Source: Fulvia fulva (Eukaryota; Ascomycota; Dothideomycetes; Mycosphaerellales; Mycosphaerellaceae). Taken from it: a DNA stretch of 64,000 bases. Both the position numbers and the translations under genes were made by a program. Positions 44,470-58,440 of this stretch are shown here, one piece after another; the first letter of the stretch is position 1; the number at the start of each line of letters is the position of its first letter. The stretch is taken from assembly GCF_020509005.1 (NCBI RefSeq), contig NC_063013.1, forward strand, positions 3,038,001-3,102,000, read 5' to 3'. The notes under the pieces are model-generated. The model was not told the origin of the DNA, did no database searches, and worked only from the letters and a program-made list of their open reading frames with translations.

Positions 44470-45830
44470 TTGAAGTTCTCTTCACCCTGTTTCTTTAGCT
44501 CTAAACGCCGCGGAGGTGCCTAGCTACATTAGGCAACTCCTAGACAATAGTAGCCTAGGCTACGGTACTAACGGCGCCTACGGCTCTATAGGCGAAGCTC
44601 CCCTAAGACAACTAGTAGCAACTTATAGAGGACGTAAAAAGTATAGAAAGTAACGATCAGCTCCTATACCGGTCTCTATAGGTAATAATCACTTAGCTAC
44701 GTACGGCGCTTATACTGTCGTATTACCGAGGGTAATAAGAAATAAGGACGACGTCCTAGGCGATTAGCAAGGGCACCCGGAATCAACACCCCTATAGCTA
44801 GGCATCGGTCGCGGTATTAATACTAGGCCCCCGCCTAACGTACGATATAGTTACGATCCGTATTATAGTAAAGGAAGACTAGGCCGAAGTTACGAAGCTA
44901 TTAAATAAGGAGCTCGCCTAACGAATTAACTAACTAGGGGTAGTCGTAGTGAACTAATAGTCTAACGGTACTCTATAGATCTATACTAGCTCTACTTCTA
45001 CTAGGAGGCACCGAGAGGTATAGCTATAGTAGGCATCTAAGGTTACGGTATTAGCGAAGGTCTTAACGAAGCAATTCACGATCCTAGTCTACGATATACC
45101 TAAGGAGTTCGACCTAACTAACTAAGGTCACCTACGTACTCTCTAAGAGGACAACCCGGTTACCCTAAACTCTCTAATCTAGAAGGCGACTTGGCTCTAT
45201 AGGAAATGGCCAGAAGGCAAGAAGGCCTCGGCGCTAATAGTATAGCTATAAGACGCGAAAGCGGCGGATCTAGCGAAAGAATAAGGCCTAATCTAGTAAT
45301 ATAGCCTTAAGATAGTCGAAAAGTACTCCTTATCCTTTCGTCTCCTCTAATACTTCAAATACTAATAGTATAGACACCAAACCTATACGTATATAAACAA
45401 GTAGGCCTACTCGAACTATATAGGAGACTATATATCTAGGGACTATATATCGGCTACGAGACGGTACGCGAACTGTCCGGGGCACTACCTATCGTATAGC
45501 GCGGAATGCCTATAGCAAAAACTAGCGAAAAATAAGGCAATCACAAACAGAACCGTCGCCCTAAGATTCTACGGCGACCGTAAGGCTAGCCTATACCGGA
45601 ACTAGCTAGCGGCGGTCGGGTATAAGCGCCCTAGGGCCGAGAACGATATAAAGGATACGTAACCTAGGGCGTACGGGAGGCCACGTGCTCTACTAGCTAC
45701 GGCGAGGGAATCTAACTAGGCCCGGCTCCCCTTTAGTATATAGCCGATAGGCGTAGACTAGGACGTATAAGGTAGTAGGACATAGGACGCTATAGAGGAA
45801 ATGATTGTCGATACCGATAACTAGCCTCTA
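44470..45830 (+). pseudogene. LINE-F ORF1: zinc-knuckle protein
   Basis: It is broken by many stops. A Cys/His-rich end near 45410-45520 (YIGDYISRDYISATRRYANCPGHYLSYSAEC) matches the ORF1 knuckle region of related LINEs with first Cys positions mutated. The start is uncertain. Confidence 0.55.
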
Positions 45831-45836
45831 TACGCT

Positions 45837-48800
45837 TAGTATTATCTAGTATAACGTTAACTATAGTAAGGATATAGTCTAGAACCATTTCCTATACGAG
45901 GCGGACCCGTACGTCTACTACGTCCTAGTAATCTAGGAGCTATAGATTAACCCGTACTATAAGAGACTAACGACCTATAAGTTACTAGGCTATACGATAT
46001 ACCTAGGAGGCGACGGCAGACCCCGTACGTACTTCTATATTAGTAAGGACATACTAGAATCCGACTAGGAGGTAGTGTACTACGTAGACGAAGAAGGCGG
46101 GGGCGATATTACCCCCCTCTACGTAGGTAGTACCTAGATACATAACCTATATATACAACCGCTAGCCTCGAGGTCTAGCCGCGACCTAGGGGTCTATAGA
46201 CACCTAGACAGTGCGCTTAAGAGACAAGGGTGCCATATCGTAGTAGGAGACTTTAATATACACTACCCTTCCTAGGAAAGCCTTATATAGCCGCACCCTA
46301 TAACCGACGAAGTACTCGACTTGATAGCGAGTAACGTAATTGCCCTTAATACCCCGAAGGACCTAGGCACCTAGAAGAGAGGGGGACTCTAAGGCACGAT
46401 CGACCTCTCCTAGATCTTAGATAGCTACTACTATACGGTAACCTACTATAGGATCGAACATAAACTCGAGGCGTCGTTAGACTATATACTAGTTAGGACC
46501 TCTATTACGATATAGATATAACGTATACTAGCGAGAACCCCTAAGCTAAACTAGGGATAGACCTACTAGGCTAATATCTAGGCGTACTACGGTAACTCCG
46601 AGAGGCTAGTCTAGATCGCGTAGTAGCAATATAATAGTAAAGACGAGATCGACGAGGTAGTCTAAGGGTTAATATACGAAATAAGAAAAGCGACCTTACT
46701 TTACGTTCCGCTTACCTAACTAACGACATAGTCTAAACTATACTAGACGCCGAAGTATACTACGGTAGTAAGAGAAGTAAGGAGAGCCTACCGGGTATAG
46801 ACGAGTAGCTATAGCGAGGAGGCCTAGAACGTATATAGGGAGGTATACTAATAGAAGAAAGCTATAATACGGAGGGAGAAAGCAGTCGGCTAGAGGGCTA
46901 TAGTAGAAGAAATCGCTAGTAAGCTAGCGAGGATATAGAAGCTAGCTAAATAGGCCCGATAGGACCCTATATAGGGCCCCTCCTTCTCTATCCTAGCGCT
47001 ATAATCGCCTAGTAGCCCGGTTAGCGACCCCGAGGCTAAGGCGCGTCTACTAGCTAGTAAGTTCTTCCCGCCCCTAGTCGAGGCTAATCTAAGCGACATA
47101 AATAGCTCTACTCCCCTAGCCCCTAGTATCGCGGTCTAATAGGAGGTGTCCGAGGGAGAAGTTGCCGCTATACTTAGGAAGTTACCGGCGAAGAAAGCCC
47201 CGGGGCCGGATAGGATCCTAAACGAGCTACTAAAGAAGTATAGAGATCAACTAGCCCTAGTAGCTATAGCGATCTTTAATGCCTACCTATAGACCGGACA
47301 CTACCCGATAGCATTTAAATAATCGACGAAAGTAGTCCTACGTAAGCCGTAGAAGGGAGACTATACGTAGGTGAAGTCGTACCGCCTAATTACGCTCCTT
47401 AATACTCTTAGGAAGGCGCTTAAGAAGCTAGTTATAACGAGACTCTCCGAGGCGGTAGAGGAATACTCCCTACTCCCGGACACCTAGATAGGTACGCGCC
47501 TATAGCGATCGACGCTATCCGCGATAGAACTTATCACCTCTTAGGTAAAGGCTATCTAGTATAAGAATAGGGACAAGGTAGCTTCCTTACTTAGCCTAGA
47601 TATATTAGGAGCCTTCGACTACGTATTATACCCGCGGCTACTCTATATCCTAAGGTCGAAAGGACTTCCTAAGTAGCTTATTAACTTCGTACGGTCCTAC
47701 CTCTAAAACCGTAGTACGTCGATCCTAGTCGGTTAGTATAAAAGCCTATTTTAAGTAGTCTATACTAGAATCTCGTAAGGCTTAACGCTAGTACCTATCC
47801 TATTCCTCTTCTTTATAGCGACGCTACTCCTAGCCCTAGAATCCTAGAACACCGCTACGAGCGGCTTCGTAGACGATACGAACATCCTAGCGTAGTCTTC
47901 CTCGACTAAGGAGAACTATAGGCTACTAGAAGAGAAGTACAAGATCTACGAGGACTAGGCTCGGAGGCACGGGGCTCGGTTTGCCCTAGAAAAGTACAAT
48001 CTAATACACTTTACGCGCCGGCCACGGTTCTATAATATATAAGCTTCTATCTAGATATAGGGGTATACGACTAACCCGGTAAGTTAGCTTAGGATCCTCG
48101 GACTATAGGTAGATCCGGCGCTACGGTAGAGGAAGTACGTATAGGTAATATTACGGAAAGCTAAACAGAATATAGTATTATACTAGAGGCTCACTACGTC
48201 TATATAGGGGGCGGACTTCCGGTAGTTACGACTTCTATATACGGCTATTATACGGCTAATCCTTACCTATAGTAGCTAAGTATAGTCCTTAGGCGCGAGG
48301 GCCTACCTATCGAAGGGACTCGTCGCGCCGCTAGCGAAGATCTAAAACTAATGCCTAAGGAAGGTCACCGGGGTATATAAGTCGATACTAATAAGGATGC
48401 TTAAGTACGAGACCGCTATACTGCCGATCGACCTATATATCTAGGGACTACGGACCTCCTACTTAGGTAAGTCGGTATAGTACCTAGTATAGAAGGTTAT
48501 CGCTAGTATAGTCGTAAGGGCCCGCGAATTAGTACTAGCGTATAAGGGTATTTAACCCGGAAACGAGCCGAACTACCGGGTAAGGGACGAATAGCTAGTA
48601 ATACGATAGGAAGGTAAGAAGTCGTTTATAGAGTAACTATAGAAAGAGAGGTAGAACAACTAGGGTGTAGGGTATAGTAGACGCTCTTAGCTAGCGGGAC
48701 AACCTAAGGAATAGTTAGCTACGAAATCCGCGGTCAAGTACCCCCCGAAGCTTATCTACTACCGCCTTACGAGGGTATAGAGTAGTATAGTAACCTAACT

Positions 48801-49128
48801 ACGAAGCGAACATATCGGCCTCTAGGGGTACCTATTATAGAGGAAGGTTCTAGGATACACTAATACTAGCTACTCCTACGGCTATCGCTCCTAGAACGTA
48901 CGGTACGTACTCCTCGTCTATCCGAGGTAGTCGCTAGGAAGGGGGGAGTAAATAGTAAAGGCGAGGAACCGGACGATTAGGGCACTTCTTAATAACGCTA
49001 AGGACCTACGGCGTATTACGAAATGGATACTAGAGAAGGGCTAGCTAGAACAGTACCGCCTAGTAGGAGCAGTATAGGAAGAGAGGACACGACGTAGCGC
49101 GACGAGACCGGCTAGGAGCGGGGGCTAA
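45837..49128 (+). pseudogene. LINE-F ORF2: endonuclease and reverse transcriptase
   Basis: It starts near YNVNYSKDIV, then VGDFNIHYPS near 46245. RT reads KLPAKKAPGPDRILNELLKK near 47180, YRLITLLNTLRKALKKL near 47380, LLSLDILGAFDYV near 47590 and the intact catalytic GFVDDTNILA near 47862, then ARRHGARFALEKYNLIHFTR near 47960. It ends near 49128. Most breaks are TAG. Confidence 0.85.
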
Positions 49129-49321
49129 CGGGGTAGTGACATAGACTACGTACGTTTAGAGGGAAAGCTAAACTAGATAAGGAGTAGTTAGCGGCGGGAA
49201 GGGTTTTCACCTATTCGGGTTTCCCTTTATACATAATAATAGATATATACCTATATAGGCCGGATAGGGTCCTAGAATAGGAGAATAACAAATCTATCTA
49301 TCTATCTATTAACTACCTCTA

Positions 49322-51165
49322 TTAGTAACAATTAAAAGCGGGGCCCCGTATAGGTATTAGTAGTCTCGTACAAGTATATAGGCGATATATTTAGCCGTTA
49401 TCTCTTTAATAGATATTATATAGGAGCCCTTACCGGTATGATCCGTAATCGTAAGGATATTTCTATATTCTACGCTATCGTACGATCCTTTACTCGAGAG
49501 TAGTCCTACGACGAAGTCTATAGCGATCTTATCCTATAACTCGAAGGGAATAGGTAGGGGCTTTAGTAGTCCCGGGTATTACGTCTAGAAAGGCCTAGAA
49601 GATCTATACCTATAGTACTTAAAGATCTTACTACGTACGTACTATAAGAGGCCGGGCTAGATAAAGTCCGTTATAATTAGCTCGTACGTCTTAGCGCGCC
49701 CTAGATAACCGGCTAATAGTATAGCGTAATAAGCTTAGAATACCTTAAAGCGTAGATCGGGCTTATCGGGTACGAATACGTTATAGCCGCCGTACCTATT
49801 CTTAATATAGATAAGACCTCCTATCGCTACTACGTTATTATTATCTATTCGATATTAGCGAAGTAGCGCGTAGGACTCTCCTATAACGAGCTACCGTATT
49901 ACTTACTATATTTCGGTAGTACCGTATACTATACGGATCTCTAGTATAAGGTCGTTATCCTACCGGCCTAGGCGGATTTCTAATAGGGAGATACTTAGGA
50001 AACGATCTTCCGGTACTAGGGCCTGTTCCTAATATAGTCTTTATAGATCGTCGTTAGTAGTAGGAATATCTAAGGGCCGACGAGTAAGCGTATTAGGTTT
50101 AACGTTTATCTTACCGGGGATATAGATAATCTTAAAGTAGAACTATAATAAGAACTCGGACTAGCGTACCTACCTTCTATTAAGAATCTTTATACTTACG
50201 AACTACTCGAGGTTCTTATAATCTAAATATACTAGGATAGGCTTACCGCTCTTATCCTAAAGGTACTCGAAGTCCGTATTACCGTCGGTATAATCGACAT
50301 CTCCTACTATAAGCTCTAGCTTCTCTTCCTTAAACGCCTTTACTATAGCTAGGAGTTACTTATCGTAGATATCGTAATTATACTCTTATAGAGACATCTT
50401 CTTAGATATAAACGCTACGGGCCGCTATACGCCGTCTTTATCCTTCTATAATAGAACTACGGCTATAACGTAGTCCGAGGCGTTAGTCTCGAGCTTCGTT
50501 TCTTATCTAGCGACGAAGTAAGTAAGGACTACTTTATCTTCTATAAATGCCTACTTTATACTATCGAAGGCTCGCTAGTAAGTATTACCCTATACCTACG
50601 GTACGTCCTTCTTTATAAGCTATATAGGTAGGTATATAATACCCGAGTAATTACGAATAAAGCGCCGGTAGAAGTTATAGAATCTAAGGAACGATAAGAT
50701 GTCCGTAGGGTTACGAGGTATCTCCTACTCTTAAATAGCTATAATCTTTTCCTTATCTATTTTGATACCGTCGGCTCTAATAATAAGTCCGAGGTACTTT
50801 ATTTACTATATATAGAATTCGTACTTATTAATATCGATTTAGAGCCCGGCTACTTAGAGCCTAGCTATTACCTTATCTATATAGGTAATATACTCCTTAA
50901 GCGTATCGCTAAAAATTAGGGCGTCGTCTAGATATACGGAAGTGAAGTCGTCTAGATACTTACGTAACGCGTCGTTAATATATAACTAGAAGCTTCTAGG
51001 AGCGTTATATAATCCGAAGGGTATAACTAAACATTCGAATTGTCCGTAACGAGTCGTAAATACGGTTTTCTATTCGTCGCCTTCCGCGACTATTAGTCGG
51101 TTAAAGGCTATAATTATATCTAGCTTTATAAAGTACTTCTTACCGCTTATTCGGTTAAGCGTATC
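49322..51165 (-). pseudogene. Gypsy-D RT end, RNase H and integrase N-terminal half
   Basis: From 51165 down: DTLNRISGKKYFIKLDIIIAFNRLIVAEGDE, TRYGQFECLVIPFGLYNAP, SVYLDDALIFSDTL near 50935 (YLDD intact), KSGKPILVYLDYKNLE near 50240, then TLTRRPLDIP. Integrase follows with GGLIYIKNRYGG near 49810, AGYLGRAKTYELII near 49700, KIAIDFVVGLL near 49540 and TITDHTGKGS near 49450, ending VTNRGS at LINE-F. Stops are frequent. Confidence 0.85.
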
Positions 51166-51177
51166 CTATATAAGTAG

Positions 51178-52742
51178 CATTGGTCGACGACGAGAATTAC
51201 CTATATATAGTGTCGGCTACGAACCTCTCGTCTTACTACGAGAGAGCTAAGTATTCTTACGCTAGAGCGTCGTAGGCGCGACGGGCGCGTAACGTAGGCG
51301 AAGCCGCGGCGAATAGAGGACTACTAGTAAAACGGATATAAAAACTATCCGACGAGCGTATACTCGTATCGGGAGCGAGTCCCTCTTCTTTCTACGTATA
51401 AGAAGGGCGCGGAACCGTAGCCTATACGCTCGATAGGACACCTCTAGTATAAGTATAGAATTTTTACCTCCGGAGACCGTAAACCGAGCGGGCCGAGCGA
51501 CGAATATTAGACGAGCGGACTATAGATTAACAACTAAGCGGACTATACGACGGCGTCGAGCGGACTACGAAACAATCTCGTATTTACTAGCGGGCAATAC
51601 GGTAGGTAGGTTAATACGCGACGAAGCCTATTAGGGCCTATTAAACACCCGGTATAGGGATAAGGGTTTTACCTAAGGCACTACCTATCCTACTATATAA
51701 CGTACCTAGTCTGACATAGTAGATTACGACGAGGAAAAGACAATAGCCTAAGTAAGGAAAAGACGGCTATTAGGACGGGGAAAAGACGTATAATACGAGT
51801 AGATTAGTTCTATAATCGGGGAGGATCGAGGGTAGGGTAATAAGGAACTTTATATTAGTTAGTAGGTAGAGACGTAAGGAGTACGCTACCCGGCGTAGTG
51901 TGTGCCCCGAGCAAACCTACGAGGCATAGACGGCCGCTTTCTAGAGATAGGCTACGGTAACGCGAAGGGCGTCAAAACCTAGGGCGTAGTATATACTAGT
52001 AGCGACGGCTAATACTATCTATATAGCCCGAGAGGACGGATACGTATATCGGTTAATAGAGAGCACTAAAGGGCTTAGGCCTATAGAGGTAGATATTAGC
52101 TTAAGGAGCAAATAGGGAGGGAGGGCGTAGAGGGAAGCTTTTGCTCCGGGCTAACCTCTCGAAACGAGGCTATAAGGTAGTACTAGATAAGTAGGAAAGC
52201 GCGGTCAAGACTTATTACCTTATCTCGTAGCTAGCTTACTAAATACGATTCCTTCCTTACTAAAACCCGGAGTATATAGTACTAAACTGTACTAAGTAGG
52301 TAAAAGGGAGAAGCTAGTAGAGGGCGAAGGTAAGAGATAGGCAATACTAGGCTATTATCTAGAATAGACAAGATATAAGGAGAGTAATAAGATAGATCCT
52401 TAACGAGGACTACCTAGAGCAATTCTCCCTAGTAGTAGAAACGGAAAGGTAGATAGAGAGGAGGGAGAGAGAGAAGAGCCGGGGAAATAGAAGGGAGAAA
52501 GGGAATCTAGAGGAGGACATTACTAGGGTTACGGGCAAGGTAATTATAGGATAATAACTATAATACTAGCGTACCCTAAAGGAAGGAGAACGAAAGGACA
52601 AGATAGGAAAGAACGAGGAGGGTAAAGACGAGGAGGTTTTTATCCGTTAATCGGGTTTCCTACCTATATAAATAGACCTAAATAGCGAGAGACCTATATA
52701 GGCTATAGGGTACTAAAATAGGCGAATAAATAATCTATCTAT
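51178..52742 (+). mobile_element. LINE-E, short chimeric non-autonomous LINE
   Basis: A 1.57-kb element bounded by CTATATAAGTAG at 51166-51177 and 52743-52754, inserted in the gypsy-D RT. Bases 51181 to about 52262 match the leader of LINE-D and LINE-C. From about 52262 to 52742 the sequence is instead the 3' end of a LINE-B-type element, including its (TCTA)n tail. There is no ORF1 or ORF2. The junction is at CCTTCCTTAC/TAAAACCCGG. Both ends and the duplication are intact, so this chimera itself was retrotransposed, presumably using LINE proteins in trans. Confidence 0.88.
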
Positions 52743-52754
52743 CTATATAAGTAG

Positions 52755-53100
52755 GATTAGGTATCGAGATTTTACGGTGATTACGTTAACCCCTCGATAG
52801 TCGATATAGATACGTAAGCTACCTCCGGGCTTACGGACGATAATAACTAGTACTATAAACGGTAAATTACTTCGCTAGGTATAACCCCTCTCTAGTTAGT
52901 TATCTACCTATACCTTTATAACTTCCGCTTCCTTATTCGATATCGGATACGGACGTTTAAACGATAGCTTATAGTCTTTCTTAAGCTTAATCTTATAATC
53001 TAGCCCGGGTCGGTACGGAGGTAGCCTTTCTAAGTCTACCTTAGAAAATAGAGCTTTTGGATATTAGTACTCTACTAGTAGCTTAGATAGATCAGCCGGC
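52755..53100 (-). pseudogene. Gypsy-D RT N-terminal part
   Basis: The minus strand reads LVEYQYPKALFSKVDLERLPPYRPG, YKIKLKKDYKLSFKRPYPIS, then LVIIVRKPGGSLRIYIDYRG, VNVITVKSRYLILL at 52760. There LINE-E interrupts it, and it continues at 51165 with DTLNRIS. Confidence 0.85.
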
Positions 53101-53499
53101 TCCTCCTTAAGATATAAATAAATAAATGAATATATTTATAATGCCTATCTAGCTCCTAAAAGGTCTACGAGGCCGGGGGCTATTAAGGAAGAGAGAGGGG
53201 AAAACTGTCGTACGGGGAAAAACCCTCTTTAGGTATTAGTAAATTCTCTCTATTACTTATTAGTCAATCTGTCGTACTAGAAGCGGTAAGTACTAGGTAG
53301 TTAGCCGCCCCGGAGTACTAATCTGCCCGGTGCCTAGGAACTAGTATCGGTAGCTAGCCGACTATCGAGTAGACGATAGGTCGACTATTAGTAGAGGCGG
53401 GTCGCCTATCGAGTAGGAGATAGGTCGACCGTCGAGCGGAAAACGAGCTAGCCGTCGAGTAGACGACGAGTCGACCCTTCCGGGCTCCTATACTCTATT

Positions 53500-56400
53500 A
53501 GTACTCCTATCGCTATTCCTCCTATACTCGGGGTCGCTATAGGCTACGGTCTACCCGCCTACGTAGTCGTCGGTACTACCGGAGTTCTACTACCTCTATA
53601 GGTAGGGCGCCTTCGAAGGCTTCTTAGAGCTCTTCCTCCTAGGCTATCTCCCCTATTCTTACTACTATCTTACCCGCTATCTAGAACTACTATAGTAGGC
53701 CGGTCCGTATTACTATTCGTACCGCTACTCGTATCCTACGCGGTATACCTATTATATATTAGAAGTCTATAGCCCTAGTCTCGAGGCGTATTACCTACCG
53801 GGCTTCTATAAAGCGTAGGTAGAATAGTACGACGTGTTTCGGCGTCTAGACACGTCTATATTTATATAGGCTACTATCTACTCCCGGTACCTTTCGGTAA
53901 TATAGATAGTCCTTAAACCTAATATATTCCGAGCGGGGTAGTATCGCGACTATTACCTATAGGCGGGTAAGGGCTAGGAAGAGCATTACTCTATCTCGGC
54001 TAATAGGTCCTGTCTTTGCCGCTACCTCGTCTTCTCGTTAGTATACTCGTCGCCGTAGTAGTTACCCGTTCGGGTGCCTTTCGACTTTCTCCTAGCGCTC
54101 GTTCTAGATTCCCTATATATATCTACGGACCGCGTTCGCTATAGCCTTCCGTTCTTTGCGTCCCTATCCCGCTCCTATTACTAGTATACTACTAGCTAGG
54201 GCCTATACTCGGAACTTTACTATCGGGGTTTATTACGTATCTAGCTACCGCTAGGCCTATAATCCTATCTTCTTTTTAGGCGCTATAGATCGAAGGCGTG
54301 TCGTAATCGCCTCGTACGCCGCGCGGATATCGCTCTCTACCTTACTATTCGCCGTCTAGAGCGTATAGCCTATAGCGAGCTATTAGAGGTAGAGGTCTAG
54401 TAGCGCGATCTACGTATCCGCTTCTAGGACCTACGTCGGTATAGTACGGTATACCCCGGTCGCCCTACGTAAACATTCGTTCTATACGTTTTAAATCTAC
54501 TTTATTTAGCTAGTCGCGTAGGATAGATACTAGACTAGTACCCTAAAGGTAATCGCCGGTCGGACGATAGAGCTATATAGCTAGCGTACCTTTACGAAGG
54601 CTACGCCCTATATAGAGGCCGCGAGGCGTATAACTAAGGCTTTGTTCTAGTCTCCCCGCTACTAGAGCTACTTTAGGTAGGCGTACTACCGGAGTTACGT
54701 ATCTACTTAGAATCCTAGGACCCGGATAGATAGCTATAGAGTAATCTAGCTTACGCCGGTCCCGGCCTCGATCGTAGCTTAGAGGTTATACTTCTTCAGA
54801 GTCCTCGTAAGGTAGATTATCTAGTATAGCTTAGGTATAAAGACTACCCCGTATCGCGCTACCTAGTCGTTATATACCTCGAGCGCCGCTTCGAGTTAGC
54901 GTTAGTTAGTCTCGGTTTAGTCGCTATATATTAGGATATTAGTGTCGTCGATAAAGCCTATATAGGAGTTAGTACCGCCGGCGCTTCCCCTAAGTAGCGG
55001 GAGGAGCGTAGAGGCGAAGAAAAGGAAGAGGATCGGAGAGAGCGATAAGCCCTACGGGATCCCCGTTCCTATAGGCCGTATCTAAGGTTTACGCTACTCC
55101 CCTAGGACGAGCCACGTAGACCGGTTACTAAGGAAGGACTTGACGAACGCGACGAGCTAGCTAGGTAGACCTTTCGCCCGGAGGTTATAGAGTAGTCGGG
55201 CGTAGGAAACTTTATCGAACGCCCCCGAGATATCGAGGGATAGTAGAGTAGCGACCTATTATCGGCGTATTACCTAGATTATATAAATCTATTCCGTAAC
55301 GAGTTCTAGGGCGGTCGTCGTAGACCGCCCTAGTCGGGCTCCTATCTACTCGGCTAGGAGGAGCTAGTACTCCTCGGCTAGCTTAGAGATACGATCGGCT
55401 ACGATACGCTCTAGCGCCTTACCGATCGTACTAAGTAGGGCTATTAGGCGGTAGGCCTTCCTAACGTCGTATCTAGCCTTACCCTCCTTACGGAGGACGA
55501 CTATACTCGAGTACCGGAAGGGGGTCGGTACGTATAACTACTAGAGGTATACCGTAAATAGCCCCGCGAGGTACGGGGCGAGCGTCTAGCGGTAGTACTT
55601 AAGGAATCGGTTAGGGATCTTATCTAGTCCTAGGGCCTTATCGAGTAGTACCGCTTTTAGTACTATTAGTACCTTCGCCTCCGTTACCTCTTAGCTAGTC
55701 TCGAGCTCCGTTAGGTATATAAAGCCTTTAATATCGTCGAGTCGGGTAGTAACCGGAGGAGGGAAGAACGCCTCTACTAGCGCGTCGGCTCTACCTTACT
55801 AGGCTTCCTAGAGGACCCCTTACCTATTACGGATAGGTAGGAACTATAGTAGTAGTAGCGGCGTCTCCGGCTTCCTCGTACGCGCCTACTTAGCGAGCTT
55901 CTAGACCTTACTTCGGTCTCCTATAACTTTATAGACGGCGTTACGCTACGTAATATTGCCCTAGCGCCTAATAATCCTACCCTTCTTATTATCTAGTCGG
56001 CGGTATCGGGTATATATAGCGTCCTATTTTGTCTCGTTCTACCGGCGCCGCGCCGCTACCGTTATACGGACTACGTCTACGTAGTCCTACGACTAGGCTA
56101 GCGACGCGTACTTCGAGGGTCGGGTATAGGGGATCTTATCCCGGATTACTCTTACTATATACTACTATAGGCTCCCTACCGCCGTATCGATTTCCGCCTC
56201 TAAGCGGAGGGGTACCGGCGGTACGAGGGCCGTTATTCGTTCTTTTAGTACCTTATTAATCTCCTTCTAGTCCGCTCTCTTCTACTAAGGCCGTAGTTCT
56301 AGGGCTAGTAGCGCCTATAGGTATATTACGTCGAATGTCGTACGGATAGCTAGGTAGTCTAGATAGCCGGTATCGAGTTCTAGGTCCGTATCGTAGAAGA

Positions 56401-57020
56401 TAGTACGCTAGGCTATCTACTATATCGCGAAGGTTAGGTTAAGCGTCTAGGTCGTATTTTTCTACTAATATATAGCCGTGCCTACGGGAAGTACTAGGCT
56501 AAGGCCGGATACCTCTACTAGACCGATAAGCGCGTCTACGGCGCTATAGGCCGAGAGTACGCTATCGCCTCCCTATCTAAGGTAGTAGAGGTTAAGGTCG
56601 CCGACTAGGATATATATATTAGCTTCCTCTTAGAGAGCTTCTTAGAGCTAGTAGAGGGTAGCCGACTAGCTATCGTCTTCTATCGAGCCCGGTACTAAGT
56701 ACGGTTTATAGGCGTTATAGATAGCTATTATCTTACCGTCGGTAAGGCGTAGCCGTAGAGAGGCTATATCGCTAGAGTAGGTATAGGTCGTCTACGTTAT
56801 TATCGCGATTTCTTTACTTACGTACAAGTAGACCCGTGCTACTAGCTAGTTACCTTAGGGTACTATAAGGTAGTATCTCGGGTCTACGAGTATCGTCTTT
56901 CCGTTTGTCTACTACTCTTAGATAGCGACTATATAGTACCGGCTAGGGTATAGTAGACTAAGGAGTAGCTTCTAGGCCTTATCCTTACTCTTATTAGTAT
57001 TATACTATACGATAGTTAGC
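53500..57020 (-). pseudogene. LINE-G ORF2: endonuclease and reverse transcriptase
   Basis: From about 57020 down: LTIV, YNTNKSKDKA, then ILVGDLNLYYLR near 56590 (GDFN-like). RT has LDKIPNRFLKYYR near 55620, RKAYRLIALLSTIGKALERI near 55440, LLSLDISGAFDKVS near 55240, GIPQGLSLSPILFLFF near 55060 and the catalytic GFIDDTNILIY near 54955. The end is uncertain. Many TAG stops. Confidence 0.8.
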
Positions 57021-57024
57021 TAGG

Positions 57025-58440
57025 TAAGCGTACTACTTATAGTTAGACTATTATATTGGCTATAGTTCCCTAGTCTACCTCCGTAGGTTTACTACTATAT
57101 TATCGTCCTCGTCGCCCTCGCCCTCGCCTTCGTTATCCTATCGCGGGGCCGGCGTCGCTAGCGTAGCTACTAGTAAGGGCGCGCTACCTCCGTAGAGGCG
57201 GAATATCGTCGTATCGAGGCGCGTCTATCCGAGGCCCTAAGCCCGGGGGTCGGTAAGCGCTAGTCGGCCTACTCCGTATATTAAGCGTCTATCGCTATTT
57301 AGCCGCCTCTTCTTACTCCTATATATAACCGGCTAGAAGCCGTCGGCGTCGACTCTTAGACGGTATAGTACTATCGCTATTCCTCCTCTTTTCTAGCGTA
57401 TACCTAGGCGCGCTCCTACCGCCTATTCCGCTACCTACCTCTTTACTCTATATCCGCCTATCTACGCTTTATAGTCCCCGCCGTAGTTAGCGTACTTATT
57501 TATCTTAGGTTAGGGGTATTCGCGGGTATTATATACCTTCGCGTAGTAGCCGTAGTAGGTCTCCTACTAATAATGCTTTATAGTATACCCGAATCCCTAG
57601 TACCGGAAGTACTAGGTTACTATATAGGTATAGTCGTGCTTTTTAACGTAGTAGTACGAGTAGGCTAGGACTAGTCCCTTCTCTATAGCCTAGATCCTCT
57701 AACTATTATACTTAAACGCGAGCACGAGCGACGAGTATTTCCGCTCTATTCGTTCCGGCTTCTTTAGCTAGTACGCCCGGGTAATAACGAGGCCTAGGAT
57801 AGTAGCCTAGTTGTCCTTTACGATAGCCTCTCCTACCGCTACCGGGCTAGTGTCTACTAGGAAGGTATTAACTCGGACACTATATATAAGTACCTAGTAT
57901 ACTAGCGCGACCGGCGCTACGCTCTTCGCGTTTAGTACCTCGACCGCCTAGGCTACGCTCTATAGTAGCGTCGGTCTCCCCGCTATAGTTACGAGCGTAT
58001 AGCGTACGTCTCTACTCTTTAGCTTCTAGGCTATAATAATGTCTTATTTACTAGCCTAGCGCGCCTACTCTACGAGGCGTTAGTACAATAGTACCGCTAC
58101 CCGCTCTCTTTCTTTAGGGTTCTCTATATATATTATAATCTCGCGCTAAACTAGCCTAACGCGGTACGTTAGTTACTCTATGGCTACTATAGCCGCTTAT
58201 ATATATATCGCCGGCCTAGCTCTTCCTAGCGCCTAGATCTTCCGTAGGAGGTCCGCGTTCGTCACTTCCTTTACTAGCGCTAGCGCCTTCGTCGCCCGTA
58301 GTAGCTCCTAGATCGCTTTAGCTAAGCTCTTAAGGAGGCTACGGATCGCGCGTTCGTAGGGTAAATTAGCGCTCGCGAGGATAGCTATAATTTTATATAT
58401 AGTCGCGGTATATTCTACCGTATCTATACTATGTTTCGTA
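57025..58440 (-). pseudogene. LINE-G ORF1: zinc-knuckle protein
   Basis: An Ala/Leu-rich helical N-terminus (TIYKIIAILASANLPYERAI, then SLLKSLAKAI) near 58410-58300 is comparable to ORF1 of LINE-A and LINE-B. Degraded Cys/His clusters lie near 57540-57650. The frame seems to end at ATAA, a likely mutated ATGA overlapping the ORF2 start near 57020. Confidence 0.6.

Larger units (their letters stand above)
44293..49305 (+). mobile_element. LINE-F, full-length non-LTR retrotransposon
   Basis: A 5.0-kb plus-strand LINE flanked by a perfect 16-bp duplication, CTATTAACTACCTCTA (44277-44292 and 49306-49321), with a (TCTA)n tail at about 49292-49309. Both ORFs are recognisable but RIP-riddled. Its protein motifs differ enough from LINE-C/D to count as another family of the same clade. 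It splits the integrase of gypsy-D. Confidence 0.92.
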
